Origin: Flaccisagitta enflata
Taxonomy: Eukaryota; Chaetognatha; Sagittoidea; Aphragmophora
Length of the DNA stretch: 64,000 bases
NCBI GenBank assembly: GCA_965153355.1
Contig: OZ231127.1
Location: 96,286,001-96,350,000 of the forward strand
Direction: 5' to 3'
Shown piece by piece: positions 44,301 to 60,203 of this stretch. The position numbers were made by a program, and so were the translations under genes. The notes below the pieces were generated by a model that was given only the letters and a program-made list of their open reading frames with translations, had not been told where the DNA came from and made no database searches. Within the stretch, counting starts at the first letter, position 1. Each line of letters begins with the position of its first letter.

Positions 44301-45313
44301 TCTAGCGTTCAATGTTTCCTGTTTATAAGACCCAAGAACTAGTCATCCAAGGATCGTACATGGTCAGCGGTACCCGATGCCCTGCTTGGAGTGACTAGCT
44401 GAAGAAGCTGAGTGGGAGCAGGGCAGCGGCCCCAAAGGGCCGATGTCCTGTAGGACACAGGGGTGAATTTCCAGACGTCCTGAGAAAGCACATTTAAGGA
44501 CTGAGTTGATTGATTTGAGAACAGTAATGAGATTAGAGATAAGGGCAGATTTGAACCTGAGAGGGTCATTTTGAGGGCTGAATTGAGATAGATTTTAGGT
44601 TTGAGAGGTCTGATTTCAGGCCTGAAATGGTTGATTTTGGGCCTGACAAGGCTGATCTAGTACCTTAGTGGGCTGATTTTGGGCTTGAGTGAGCTAATTT
44701 AGGATCTAGAAGCGCAGATTTTGGGCCTGAGAGGGGTGATTTTGGGTCTGAGAGGGCTGACTTGGGGCCTGAGAGGGCTGATTCGGGGTCTGAGAGGGCT
44801 GATTTGGGGCCTGAGAGGGGCCTCGGGGGGGGACGTACGGACGGACGTACGGACGTCTGGAAATTCACCCCTGTGTCCTACAGGACATCGGCCCTTTGGG
44901 GCCGCTGCCCAAAAAGGATTGATTGCAGTTGAACCCCGCTATAGTCCATAACGGTCCTAAGAAATCACTACATGACCGATTTCTTTTGATATTTTCCAAT
45001 TTCTATTTTACTAATTATTCGAAATCTGTGTATGACAGATGAAGCTTATTTGCCTCTTTTTGGAATGGCTCTTGACATCTGACATCATTGGGTTCAACTG
45101 CAATTTCATAGACGCTCTCTCGATCGACATAGTAGATGAAGCAATGTGACAAGACAACTACCTTGATATTTCATTCATCAGGCGCTCATATGTTCAGCCA
45201 ACAGCGGGTTTGTACGCGCCGCGGGTGGACAGGGCGTCAATTTTGCCGTTCATATTCACCAAAGTCGAGCGCTAACCGAAGAAAAACAGCAAACTGCTAC
45301 AAAATTACAGTGA
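37982..45313 (+). CDS. C7orf25: C7orf25 / UPF0415 homologue (8 exons)
   Basis: Exons 37982-38377, 39006-39234, 39799-40007, 41179-41313, 41516-41729, 42616-42926, 43921-44211, 45182-45313; all GT-AG with matching phases, 638 codons plus TGA. Recognised from [53 protein letters not shown] and the end [20 protein letters not shown], which follow the human protein in order. The family (DUF1308/DUF5614) is conserved in eukaryotes; its molecular function is not something I can state. Longer than the roughly 420-residue human protein because of Thr/Asp/Ser/Ala-rich inserts. The start is the first in-frame ATG; no upstream coding exon was seen. Intron 3 contains a U1 snRNA gene. Confidence 0.94.
38412..38634. 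mobile_element. Inverted-repeat element TACAGTAGATGTCGTC
   Basis: Left TACAGTAGATGTCGTCTTTA then CTTGGAAATACGGGGG; right CCCCCGTATTTCCAAGTCTA then GGCGACATCTTCTGTA. 223 bp, beginning 35 bp after the exon 1 donor. Termini resemble 35683-36248. Confidence 0.85.
38655..38855. mobile_element. Degraded GGGCGTTTCTAGT-family copy
   Basis: Has ACAATCGCGTTTTGAACGGG, GCTCGCTACGTTTTT, GCTCGCACCGCTCACTC and GTGTTCACGCTGAGAACGCG, but both termini are lost. Confidence 0.7.
39006..39234 (+). CDS. C7orf25: C7orf25 exon 2
   Basis: [20 protein letters not shown] matches ESHLQSTNLTHLRAIVESAE; a Lys/Glu-rich insert follows, then [10 protein letters not shown] (VVDVVANG in human). Phase 0 in, 1 out. Confidence 0.9.
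39264..39568. mobile_element. hAT-like MITE (CAGGGGTGTATA), copy 1
   Basis: Starts CAGGGGTGTATATAATCGAG and ends CTCAATAATATACAGGCCTG. It shares the poly-G/C block and CTTTTGATTTTCTTCC with copy 2 at 43574-43850. Flanks GGAAATTAAT / GGAAATTTAT look like an imperfect target duplication. It starts 29 bp after the exon 2 donor. Confidence 0.82.
39799..40007 (+). CDS. C7orf25: C7orf25 exon 3
   Basis: Best-conserved block: [51 protein letters not shown]. Acceptor TTCTCTCCAG, donor CAG|GTGAGG, phase 0. Confidence 0.95.
40050..40240. repeat. 16-bp minisatellite GGTAGGCAGGGGCGCT
   Basis: About 12 units with variants (GGGACGTT, GTAGAGAGG). Lies in C7orf25 intron 3. Confidence 0.9.
40340..40450. repeat. 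16-bp minisatellite GACCGACCGGCCGACT
   Basis: About six units, directly before the 40451 hairpin. Confidence 0.88.
40451..40629. repeat. Near-perfect long hairpin
   Basis: Arms 40451-40526 and 40553-40629 are inverted repeats with only a few mismatches (GCCATTCCTCATGAACCATA, CTTCGAGGCTT and reverses), with a 26-nt loop. No coding content. In the sense intron transcript it would fold into a ~76-bp stem. Confidence 0.88.
40662..40669 (+). promoter_or_regulatory. Octamer ATTTGCAT upstream of U1
   Basis: A perfect Oct-1 octamer about 260 bp upstream of the U1 start. Vertebrate U1 genes have an octamer in their distal sequence element at roughly this distance. I could not recognise a proximal sequence element or 3' box, so this is suggestive only. 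Confidence 0.35.
40928..41091 (+). ncRNA. RNU1: U1 spliceosomal snRNA gene
   Basis: Exactly 164 nt, the length of human U1. The 5' end ATACTTACCTGG is the splice-donor-pairing sequence. Then come the conserved CAGGGCGAGGC, the U1A loop CATTGCACTTCGG, stem-loop 3 (CCCCTGCGATTTCCCCAAAT), the Sm site AAATTTGTGG and a 3' stem-loop closed by GTGGGGG/CCCCCG. It base-pairs with and defines 5' splice sites in the U1 snRNP. It lies sense inside C7orf25 intron 3. Oddity: the U1-70K loop reads GATCAGCAAG (40955-40964), whereas human and fly U1 have GATCACGAAG. Could be a functional variant or a recent pseudogene. Confidence 0.93.
41179..41313 (+). CDS. C7orf25: C7orf25 exon 4
   Basis: [16 protein letters not shown] matches EMGISVRGDIVAVN; the rest is an Asp/Glu run. 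Donor AAAAGG|GTATTC, phase 0. The acceptor is 87 bp after the U1 gene end. Confidence 0.88.
41516..41729 (+). CDS. C7orf25: C7orf25 exon 5
   Basis: Ser-rich, then [20 protein letters not shown] and SALNC. Weakly conserved linker; supported by phase 0 in, phase 1 out and a good acceptor (CGTCTTGCAG). Confidence 0.8.
41743..41905. repeat. (ATTG)n-type tract
   Basis: GATTGATTGATT repeats with interruptions, just after the exon 5 donor. Confidence 0.88.
42337..42595 (+). mobile_element. GGGGGCGTTTCTAGT TIR element, copy B
   Basis: Starts GGGGGCGTTTCTAGTCAAAG and ends CACTAGAAACACGCCC, with interior CGCACCGCTCACTCCGCTCA. 259 bp, ending 20 bp before C7orf25 exon 6. Confidence 0.9.
42616..42926 (+). 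CDS. C7orf25: C7orf25 exon 6
   Basis: Pro/Thr/Ala-rich start encoded by ACC/GCC repeats, then [20 protein letters not shown] and QYVFE (human VCKRVNLDITTLITYVSALS...FIFKE). The acceptor lies 20 bp after a transposon end at 42595. Confidence 0.86.
43574..43850. mobile_element. hAT-like MITE, copy 2, with 8-bp target duplication
   Basis: Starts CAGGCCTGTATATTC and ends AATATACACCCCTG; flanked by TAATAATC on both sides (43566-43573 and 43851-43858). CAG-type ends plus an 8-bp duplication fit the hAT superfamily. In reverse orientation to copy 1. Confidence 0.92.
43921..44211 (+). CDS. C7orf25: C7orf25 exon 7
   Basis: [40 protein letters not shown], then [10 protein letters not shown]. The acceptor is an unusual A-run (AAAAAAAAAAG) with its pyrimidine tract about 20 bp upstream. 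Phase 0 both ends. Confidence 0.9.
44339..44918 (-). mobile_element. GGCCGCTGCCC-family element, subtype A, reverse copy
   Basis: Reading on the minus strand: TCCTTTTTGGGCAGCGGCCC, CTGTAGGACACAGGGGTGAA, an interior of ~20-bp units (on + strand GGGCTGATTTTGGGCCTGAG), the inverted flank, then the tail ending GGATGACTAG. Flanking bases are A before TC and T after CTAG, as at Helitron insertions. Lies in the last C7orf25 intron. Confidence 0.8.
45182..45313 (+). CDS. C7orf25: C7orf25 exon 8 (last)
   Basis: [20 protein letters not shown] then [13 protein letters not shown], the C-terminal signature of the family, ending at TGA 45311-45313. Too short to stand out by length alone; found by homology and phase. 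Confidence 0.93.
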   Translation, partial: ALICSANSGFVRAAGGQGVNFAVHIHQSRALTEEKQQTATKLQ

Positions 45314-46280
45314 ACATGACCGAGAAATGTCCATTAGACGCGTGCGTCCCCTCTTGATACGAGATAATGAAAGAGAAAAACCCTCAAAATCGCGTTCAGA
45401 CATTTTTGTGTTACGGACATACCTACAGACATACCTAACGTGGACTTACCCTCTCATAGAGATGCGAGGACACATCTAAAAATAGAAATGCTAGGCGTTA
45501 CCTACTTTCCTGCAATTGAATAATTAAATTAATTATCACTGTGTTATCGGTTATATCGTTTATAACATCCAGTGACTCGATCAATAACGCTAGGATGAAC
45601 TCTGTGGTATGAATAATTTGTTTTTTTTTCCGTAGATTCTACAAAATATGGTTCTTTCCTTGTCTTTGATAGTCGTTTACAATGTTATTGAATCATCCCC
45701 CTCCTCCATTGTTCACAAGCCAATATTTTCGTTACGTATGGAAGAAGCATTACGATAAGAAACAAGGCCAAGTAGGCCAATAAGGTGCGACGTGTGGATT
45801 GTCGAACGAATGCGTTACCCGACCAACCGACAGACCGACCGACGGACACAGCCAGTTATAGAGGTGCTTTGGCGCACCTAAAAACTAGTTCATGTGTTTA
45901 AAAGCAAGGTATGGTTGTAACACTTGAAATGTTAATTGGAGGTTCATCGCGTCGTCGGAATCGAACATGATTGAAAGTGACTTTCTAACTATGGGAGGGA
46001 TTTGGTACTGTTTTCAGACGTAGCCTACATGCATATTTGACACGAATTATGTCGTAATTTTGAACTTGTTTAAAATAAAAGGATTTGTTTTCAAAACGTC
46101 GTTTTCAGTGAGAGCTTTCATTTTCAGTCAGAACTGCTATTGTACAGATCGTCAATTTACCAAAGCTAGCCTTGTAAAAGTTGTGTGATCAAGGTTCTAT
46201 CAAAGCAAGAGGCGAGGACGTCGAGAAACAAGAGGTGTACCGTGGAAGCAATGCTACGCGACAGGCAAGCATGGCCAGTC
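45314..46280. other. Intergenic DNA, fragments only
   Basis: Contains dispersed-element pieces (45764-45890: AAGGCCAAGTAGGCCAATAA, GACCGACCGACGGACA, TTTGGCGCACCTAAAAA). I see no gene. Confidence 0.5.
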
Positions 46281-46960
46281 AAAATAGTCGCATAAGCGTT
46301 AGATGGTCAGCGGTACCCGTTGCCCCTGTGTGAGTGCATGTGGATGTGTGATGGTAAGAGGGGCAGCGGCCCCGAAGGGGCTGATGACCTATGCTCGGTG
46401 TGTTTTGAGGCATGAGGCTGAGATTTGAGCATTGATGCTGGGATTTGAACCTCAAGACCAGAATTTGAGCTATGAGGATGGAATTTGAGCCTCGAAGCTA
46501 GGAATTGAGCCTCAAAGCTGGGAATCAAGCCTCCATGCTGCCAATTGATATCGAGGCTGGGATTTGAGCCTTGAAGCTGAGACTCTATGCTGTCAATTGA
46601 ACCTTGAGGCTGGGAACTAATCCTCAAAGCTGGGATTTGAGCCTCAAGGCTCGGATTGAAGCCTCAAGGCTTGGATTGAAGCCTAAAGGCTGGGATTGAA
46701 GCTTCAAGGCTGGGATTTGACCCTGGAGGCTGGAAATTGAGCCTCAAGGCTGGGATTTGAGCCTCAACACTGTAAATTGAAGCCTCAAGGCTGGAATTCA
46801 AACTTCAAGACTGGGATTTGAGCCTTGAGACTGGGAATTGATCCTCGAGGCTGGGATTTGAGCCTTGAGGCCGGGGGGGGGGACAGAGGAGAAGAAGGAA
46901 AAAATCCTGCATATGTGAAAGCATAAGTCATCGGCCCCTTCGGGGCCGCTGCCCAAAAAG
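46281..46960 (-). mobile_element. GGCCGCTGCCC-family element, subtype B, reverse copy
   Basis: The minus-strand reading starts CTTTTTGGGCAGCGGCCCCG, has an interior of ~20-bp GCCTCAAGGCTGGGATTTGA-type units (+ strand), a second GC-rich flank GGGGCAGCGGCCCCGAAGGG, and the tail GGTACCGCTGACCATCTAAC ending GCGACTATTTT. Confidence 0.8.
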
Positions 46961-48204
46961 GGGGAGGGGTAAAGGAATTAAATGGGGAATGGATGAATGG
47001 AAAGAAAAAGATTTCCACCAATGTGTAAACTTGCAAAAATCATGATCTCTTACCGTCCATTCCCTACTAGACCAATTTTGGGGTGGGGAATTCACTCAGA
47101 TCGTCAAAAATGGGCTCAGAACAATATTTCGATCCCCATCGGCTATCTGAAGGGCCCCGAACGAGCATTTTTTGTGTTTTTCGTGATTTTTTGGGATTGG
47201 TTGCGTCTTGAGGGAGAAAAACGAGCGGTCCCTGCTGTAAAATACCTCTTTTGGAAGTGAGAAGCCCAAATCTGAGAAAAAAAATGGTACAAAATTAAAT
47301 TTAAGTGACCCAAAAGCCATTTTGAGGGCCCCGATTGAGCATTTTTGGCATTTATTGTTGATTTTTCATGTTTATGAGCGAAAAAATGCTACGTCTGACG
47401 TCAATAATCAATTAAAGGGCATGGATTTCAATCTCCCTGCGCTTTGTGGTAATTTTACACTATTTCAAGAGGCTTTATCTATTTTATAGTGTATTCTCCC
47501 TCAATCAGTTAGCAAATGAATTCGGACGGATTTGTAAATGCTTTATGTCACCTTCCAAGGTACCCCCCCCCCCTACAGCCCAAACGGATCATCATAAAGA
47601 CTTGAAATTTGGCATGGACACTTATCTTAGGCTTAATCGATGGGCCATCGAGACGATTTTTGATAAGTTGCCCCAAAGCAGATTTATGGGGCAGGGGTGG
47701 GGGTACCCCTGGGGGGCAAAAATGTCCAAAAAATTTTTTTCCGATTTTTCTCATTTTTTTTGACTTAGCAGCTTAGATTAGTGTCTTAGGTACTAGGAAA
47801 ACTCATTTTAACCCAACTTACTAATTATAATCATGATTAATGCTCTCTAGGAGGAACAATGTCAAAACCGAGACTTACGAAGAATTTTAATTTGTGTCAA
47901 TTTGACTAGGCCATCGACCGACCTAATTCCAACTAAAGCAAGAGTTTTTTTGAACGCATGTGTAAAAATTAGGCGGAAAATGTAAAGATGTAGTTTCCAT
48001 AATAAGAATAGCTCCAGTAACATGAAATTTGGAGTGAAGATAGCTATTTGGTAGTATTTTTGGGTAGTAAGAAGATTTGATTTCGACTTAATTCATGTGA
48101 TGCCTGATTCAACCCTTATGTTATGATTGCGATATCACAATGTTGCCGATTTTTCCCATGAGAGGGTTTGGAAATGGAGTAAAAAATCAATAGCTAAAAA
48201 CAGG

Positions 48205-48412
48205 CCAGATACACGATCAATGGTCGTGTATCGCTGGTGCTTGGTGGTGGGCAGTGGTAGTAATGTGGGTGGGCAGAGGCAGTATGGGGCAGGTTGGGGC
48301 TGCAATGTGGCTATTTCAACCTATTTCGCGCCATCTCAAACTTCGCGTCACCTTCAGACCTTCCTACCAATGGACACACCCTATTATAGAGTCGCATAGC
48401 CAGCGACTAAAA
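48205..48412 (-). mobile_element. Hairpin-tailed element variant
   Basis: GGCCAGATACACGATCAATG start and ATAGAGTCGCATAGCCAGCG then ACTAAAAA end, inside the long-TIR element. Confidence 0.65.
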
Positions 48413-49064
48413 AGAAAATCTTTGCAGATAGAAGTCTCTTAGTAGTACCAAAAATCGATATAAGATTACTTAAACTAAATTTATACTATTTTGACTCAAG
48501 TTTTACCATATTCATTCTCTATGGGGTAGAGATGCAAAATTCTTCGACCAACCGAGGGTAACGGAATAATAAGCGCCAAAGGGGGGGGGGGGAAGAGAAG
48601 AAATCAAATGCTGCTCAACTTTATACACGCCTGCAATGAAAGCATAAGATTAAAGTCATGGGGAAACAAACACAGTGATACGACAATCCGACCTGTATGT
48701 AATGAAAAGGAAGGTGGGAGAAGCAAGGCCAAGTCACAGCATGTTATGTAAAGACGAATGAATGAATGACTGAATGAATAAAGACGTCAGAATCGGCCGT
48801 TTTGCACATCTCAAACATTGGAGTGACTGAGCGAACTATACCAACCGACCAACCGACGACAAACGAACATGACCTCTTACAGAAAAGCGAGGACGCGCCT
48901 TGAAAAAAACCAAACAAACAAACAAAAACAAGAAAAAGAAAACATTACTTTTGGCAAGACCAAATCATAAACCCTGATTAGTTTAACAATATTGAACACT
49001 ATTTTTACCTAAAACAACTGTTTTATTGCAAGAAAATCGTAGATTTAGCATCCCGACAAAACGC

Positions 49065-49164
<100 letters not shown>

Positions 49165-49429
49165 GATGGCAACTTTAACTTCGGTTCCGGGGCAGGGGCA
49201 GTGCCCCAACCAGAGGGCTGAAGTTAACCTTCGATTGCATTCTTAAGATGTAACTATCTTTAATTTTGATGAAGGAAAAACAGTAAAAAATGAAAATGGT
49301 TTTGCCATCAGCTTTTGGTTTTGACTTTCTAATATCAGCGGGGTAACAACTTATCAGGCCCTGGCCAGGGTGACAACTTTTTAGAGTGACAGCGTATCAA
49401 GTTCTCTTAAGTACGATGGATCAATTTTA

Positions 49430-49612
49430 GTAGCATGCTACGCGACTTCACCCAACTTCGACCGTCGCTCCGTCAATCCATCACACTTTTTTTGTGTCTA
49501 CAGTCTTTGGTCCCACTGCTCCGGCCCAAATTGGTAATAACCTCAAATATAGCCCTTGCTTACCCGCACGTGACTGCAGTAGCTGTGTATCCTATATCCA
49601 GCCTTGTTTGAC
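49430..49612 (+). mobile_element. Hairpin-tailed element copy
   Basis: TAGCATGCTACGCGACTTCA, TGCTCCGGCCCAAATTGG and CCAGCCTTGTTT, in the family order. Confidence 0.72.
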
Positions 49613-50887
49613 CAAATGCGACTATTAGACTGAAATCCTAACTCGCTCTTACATTTGGGTGAGGCAAAAGGTCATTTTATTTTCTGATTCATCAGTTGGC
49701 AAGCCGCTTGAATTGTTTGGTGCTAATGATGGGATAACCGCTGACACTGGTCACAATATTGTTGCGGACGGGTGGGCAGGGGTGTCCAACCCCCACCTCA
49801 CTTTCCCTACATGCACGGAACCATCCAAAACACTCGTTTTTCCATTTTTTGACTCGTGCTCACGGACCAATGGGCAAACAGACAGACCGACGGACAGACA
49901 AAGCCTCTTATTGATTATGCAGTTGCGTGGAAATGGTATTTTATGAAGAAAAAGAGCTAATGCACTGTTTCTGGAGGCAGCAGATGAGTTCCGGACTTGC
50001 TATGCTTAACGCCTGATTTTCAGGCTTTAAAATTCGGCAAAAAACTGGAAATGTGACTTACCAAGTTTGAAATAGCCTAATATTGCATTCTAATGAAGGA
50101 AAAAACAAAATAATGCTTTATTCTGGTGCTAAAGACACCAAAACAAGTAACCAAGTCGAAAAAATGAAAAAAATCGAAGAAATGTTTTTTGACATTTTTG
50201 CCCCCCAGGCGTACCCCCACCCCTGCCCCATAAACCTGCTTTGGGGCAACTTATCAAAAATCGCCTCCATGGCCCCACGATTAGGTCTAAGATGAGAGTG
50301 CATGCCAAATTTCAAGTCTTTATGATGATCCGTTTGGGCTGTTGGGGGGGGGGGGGGGGTTTCCTTGGAAAGTGACATAAAGCATTTACAAATCCGTCCG
50401 AATCTGTAGATAAAGAAACATAATGCTCGTTCGGGGCCCTATTAGGGGCTGTTTCACAATGATATGGTGCTCAAATGCTTTTTTTTTACTGGGGAATCAA
50501 GTTCAACATCTAAATTTGGGGCTACCATTTGCAGGAATTCCATTTTGCTCACCTGACATGCTAGTTATGTGAAAAAATAACTGAAAAATGCACGTTCGGG
50601 GCCCTTTTAGGAGCTCTTTTGTCCTGATAAGTTGCTCTAACACTATTTTCGATAGAGGAATCAAGTTAACCATCTCAAACAAGGTCTGCAACGAGTATGA
50701 TATCAATGTAGCACGCCTGACATGCTAGTTACAGCAAAAAATAGCCAGAAATGCTCGATCGGGGCCCCTCAGGTAGCCGATGGGGATTGAAATATTGTTC
50801 TGAGACCATTTTTGATGGTCTGAGTGAATTCCCCACCCCAAAATTGGTCTAGTACAGAATGGACGGTAAGAAATCATGATTTTTGCA

Positions 50888-51464
50888 TGATCCTGAGAGC
50901 TGTTAATGTGGTCACGATGGACATAATCCTAATATGCATATTGCAGCATCGGTCTTCATACAAGCTAATAAATGTTCAACAGAAATAGATTTATTGTAAA
51001 CATAAGACAGTAACCCATTGTTAAGATCAAATAGAATCCCTATATCAACACAAGTGAGATAATTATGAATAATTGAATCTTAGAATCTTACTTCTCACTA
51101 ACACAGTTTCGTTTCGTTCGAAAACTTCAACTTGAGGAAAAAGTTTCGCTCTTCGGAAGGAATTCTCGCAAATCGCTTGCTGCCTTCCTGGCGGTTGCTG
51201 TCAGGCTAGTCTTGTGGCTTTCGCGCTCAGCTGAATCGGCAGTTCTCGTAAAAAGTACAACCAGATGGCGTTTCATACTCGGTATTTTGGAACAGCGAAG
51301 AATCCGGGGGGGGGGGGTAGTGTAATCATATGATAGTACGTGAATTAGTATAGACCATTCGATTCTCGAAGCAATGTTTTCATTGTTTAAACGCGATTAG
51401 TGCTAGGGCCAGTGCTATTAGGTGTATAGCCTAAATGTAAAGGTGTTTGTTTGTCAAATTTATC
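50888..51464. other. Intergenic DNA upstream of the truncated paralogue
   Basis: No repeat or coding signal recognised apart from a poly-G run at 51307. It probably includes promoter sequence of the gene at 51560. Confidence 0.4.
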
Positions 51465-51559
51465 ACCCACAACAAATCGTGGATATTGTTTTGTCCACTG
51501 CTAATAGAAGTCATCAATACTGAATATATCTTAATTCCCGCAAGCAGAAGAAAAGGAAA
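51465..51559 (+). promoter_or_regulatory. Duplicated upstream region of the paralogue pair, copy 1
   Basis: Shares ACAACAAATCGT, TTTGTCC, TAGAAGTC and TCAATACTGAATATA, then AGAAGAAAAGGAAA before the ATG, with 55095-55202 before the second gene. Conservation of about 100 bp directly before both starts suggests the 5' UTR and possibly core promoter were duplicated with the gene. Confidence 0.55.
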
Positions 51560-52901
<1,342 letters not shown>

Positions 52902-52902
<1 letters not shown>

Positions 52903-52907
52903 ATAAA
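52902..52907 (+). other. Polyadenylation signal overlapping a stop codon
   Basis: AATAAA shares its first A with the TGA of the truncated paralogue. Confidence 0.5.
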
Positions 52908-53227
52908 GACTTTCAATTTCATAAACATTTTAGAAGCAGATTTTAAAAGAAAATCATCCGAAATCCATTAGTTAGACTTAAATCAATTTTGATAAAATTA
53001 TGATTATATCAATTTGACGGAATTTGAAAAAAAAAATTTCGACCAAAATTTTTTTTTGAATTGATTTAGGATGAATTTTGAATAGTTTTGAAATGAAAAC
53101 TCGACTGAAATGGTATTTAATGAAATCACATAAAGTAAAGTTTGCAGCGACAGAGGACGGGCTTTCCGCAAGACTGGAAATGCTCATAGAATTAGTTTGA
53201 AATTCGGAAATAAAACCTCCAAAACTA

Positions 53228-53609
53228 GGCACGGTGTGACGGCGAAAAGAAACAAATCATGGCGTTGCGGCTGCAACAACAACAACAACCAGAACAACAG
53301 CAACAACAACGACGACGACGCCAACGACGACGACGCCAACAACGACGACGCCATCAATGACGACGCCAACAACGACGACAACGACGACGCCAACAACGAC
53401 GACGAAAACAACGACGACGAAAACAATGACGACGACGAAAACGATGACGACGACGACGAAAACGACGATGACGACGAAAATGACAACCACGATGAAAATG
53501 ACAAAGACGAAAACGACGACTACGACGATAATGACGACGACGACGAAAATGACGACAACGACGACGAAAACAACAATGAGGCACGGTGTGACGGCGGAAT
53601 GAAATAAAT
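53228..53609. repeat. AAC/GAC trinucleotide array flanked by a 30-bp direct repeat
   Basis: CAACAACAACAACAACC grades into ACGACGACGCCAACA and ACGACGAAAA. The block is bracketed by GGCACGGTGTGACGGCGAAA near 53228 and GGCACGGTGTGACGGCGGAA near 53580, each followed by an AAAYAAATC match. The long Asn/Asp open frame is a by-product of period 3. Confidence 0.85.
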
Positions 53610-54163
53610 CCCCGGACTCGATATTCACAAAACGCTCCTCTCGGGATCGTGTTATCGATTACTATTCTGTCTGAACACATGAGAAGATGATGAAGAATGC
53701 TGAAAAACTTTCTAACTCTGGACGTGTTACTACTATATTTCTTTGTGAAAGTGACATCCGCAATAATTCTTGATCATTTTTACAAAATGCTAAAATCTTA
53801 ATCAAAACAAACATGTACCAAATGATACTGGTTTACCTGGTTGTATTACAGAAATCACTAAAGTTTGTCTCAATAGATATGATGAAGGCCAATTAGCACA
53901 GATCAAAACGAGAATTTTTCAGTTTTCTGTTTTCTTTTAAATTTAAGTTTTCTTTTTTAGTTGAAAAGTTTTCTTTACCTAGGCTAAAGGCAGTAAAGCC
54001 TAATTTAAATGATCTGAGGCTATCTGCAATGAACATATTCGCTTTTAGATGCTCATTTGTCAACTCGTTTGCCTTTTGTTCGTCTCGAGCGATTATACTT
54101 TGATAATTCCAAAATTCCTCCAAAACCCCAAACGTGTTCACATTTTCTACTACAGTCGTTCGA

Positions 54164-54658
54164 CTACACGCACTTGGCTGAGTAACAACCTTCTTTATAA
54201 CAACGTTGAGGCTCAAAATGTCAAAAAAATAAGAACATTTCTAGCAACATTGTCAGCCTCAGAAAATCAAAAATATAACAACATTTCAGCCTCAAGTCCA
54301 ACCAATAACAACTTTTCTCTTAGATTTGCTATAATTTCCATTGCATTCAATTGTATCATGCGGCGGTTTCAAAGAAGAGATGGCTTTTTCTACTGTATTT
54401 TAGTTGTAACAATATTTTGTTCCTGATTTTGAATGGTTGTTCTCCTTTATTTCATTCCTACCCTAGATTCCTGTCATTCCAGAGAAAGCAGCAAAGGAAT
54501 GATGGTACAGACATCCTAATCAATTGTTATATTAGAAGATCGATGAGAAAAAAATAACAACAGTTTAGCAACGGTTTGAGCCTCATATCGTCTTTCAACC
54601 AACAACATTGAGCCTCAGAAAAAAATAACCCGTTGTTACTCAGCCAAGTGCGTGTAAT
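54164..54658. mobile_element. TIR element TACACGCACTTGGCTGAGTAACAAC
   Basis: Left TACACGCACTTGGCTGAGTA, right TACTCAGCCAAGTGCGTGTA, about 25-bp TIRs. The interior has repeated ATAACAAC and GCCTCA motifs. About 495 bp. Confidence 0.88.
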
Positions 54659-54954
54659 GCATGATTTTGTAGCATTTACGAAAAAAGCGCAAAGCTGCAA
54701 AATAAGTAGCACAGTGCGGTGGAATACTAAACTTGTTCATTAACTTAATGATTAAGCCTTATTATTTCAGTTTTCTTTTCAAAATATCATCTATACTAGG
54801 CCACGACAGGAGCAATACTACTATCCCGTCCAGGCTCGTACACAGTACAGACCGAAGGGGCAGTGATGAGTAAGGCCATTAATGTCAATCAGTACAGCTC
54901 ATTAGTGCCACGCTATTAAGTTCTCGACGTCCATGGGCTCCATGACATAGCGTC

Positions 54955-55097
54955 TATTCAGTGTAATGAAACAAGCCCGATCGGGCAACTAGATGCGTCA
55001 TCTCCGTGTTATTAGAAGAGGCGTAACGGACGGACGGACGGACGGACGGACGGACGGACAGACCCTCATATAGAGATGGGATGACGCATCTAAAAAT
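54955..55097. mobile_element. Short GACG-repeat element
   Basis: AGATGCGTCATCTCCGTG start, GACGGACGGACGGACGG block, and ATGACGCATCTAAAAA end. The ends are inverted (GATGCGTCAT / ATGACGCATC). It belongs to the hairpin-tailed group broadly and lies 100 bp before the second paralogue. Confidence 0.65.
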
Positions 55098-55202
55098 CAA
55101 CATCAACAACAAATCGTAAATAACCTTTGTCCTATGATAGTAGAAGTCTTCAATACTGAATATAAAATCCCCAGAAGCAAGAAAATAAGAAGGAAATAAA
55201 AG
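55095..55202 (+). promoter_or_regulatory. Duplicated upstream region of the paralogue pair, copy 2
   Basis: Counterpart of 51465-51559 (ACAACAAATCGT, TTTGTCC, TAGAAGTC, TCAATACTGAATATA). Likely 5' UTR/proximal promoter by conservation. Confidence 0.55.
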
Positions 55203-59401
<4,199 letters not shown>

Positions 59402-59629
59402 AAATATAGTCAAGGTTAATGTGGTTTATGGGCTGGGTATATACATGAATTTTTTTTTTTTGTTTCGTCAGTCCGTCCATCCGTTTCAATACGTTTCCAT
59501 ACGTTTCCAGCGTTGACGCCAGTAAGAGCTCCTGAGCTTCTTATAGTACAGTGAAACTTCGCAATAACCATTAGGGACCAACAAATTGTTTCCACTACTT
59601 TAAACACTTGCCACAACTTTTAAGAAAAA

Positions 59630-59936
59630 CAAGGCCAAGTAGGCCAACGATGCGTCCTCTTTGAATGAATGGATTTTATGAATGAATGTTTTTTATGAAT
59701 GAATGTTTTTTTTTATGAATGAATGCTACTTACGAATGAATAAATGATTTATTGAATGAATCAATAGATGTATGCTTCTGTCACTGGATCAGGACCACTT
59801 TTCTGTTAAAAAAATGCATGAATTCGATATTTTTAATGAATGCGTTACCTGACCAACCAACCAACCAACCAACCGACCGACCGACCGACCGACCAACAGA
59901 CAGAGCCAATTATAGAGATGCGAGGACGCATCTAAA
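59630..59936. mobile_element. Dispersed element with ATGAATGA and GACC arrays
   Basis: Starts CAAGGCCAAGTAGGCCAACG, contains ATGAATGAATGTTTTT units, ACCAACCAACCGACCGACC, and ends GATGCGAGGACGCATCTAAA. Same start and end as the 45764 fragment. Confidence 0.7.
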
Positions 59937-59967
59937 AAGACATCGAAAAAAATCATGTTTTGATTTT

Positions 59968-60203
59968 ATTTCAGAATTTTGAAAGACGAATTTCGTAGAA
60001 ATACATCAGAGGAAACAGAAACACACGAAAGTCGCAATCGCAGCTCTACGACCAAGACTTTTATTCTAAACAATTCTCCCCTTTCATCTTCGCTCGAATC
60101 TTCGCTCGAAAGGCATCGAATCAATAACAATTTCAAGCAGAATGAGACAAGGGGAACAACAACAACAAAACAATTACAACAACCGCAACAATTACAAAAA
60201 TAA
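59968..60203 (+). CDS. Candidate exon of unknown gene (weak)
   Basis: After TTTATTTCAG the frame ILKDEFRRNTSEETETHESR continues about 75 codons through Ser/Asn/Gln-rich sequence to TAA. It could be an alternative 3' exon of the membrane-protein gene, but no in-frame donor linking to it was found, and its end is a CAA-rich low-complexity run. Quite possibly not coding. Confidence 0.2.

Noticed and set aside
53197-53680. 136-codon Asn/Asp-rich frame and overlapping frames on the other strand
   Set aside because: Trinucleotide array open in several frames on both strands; no splice or homology support.
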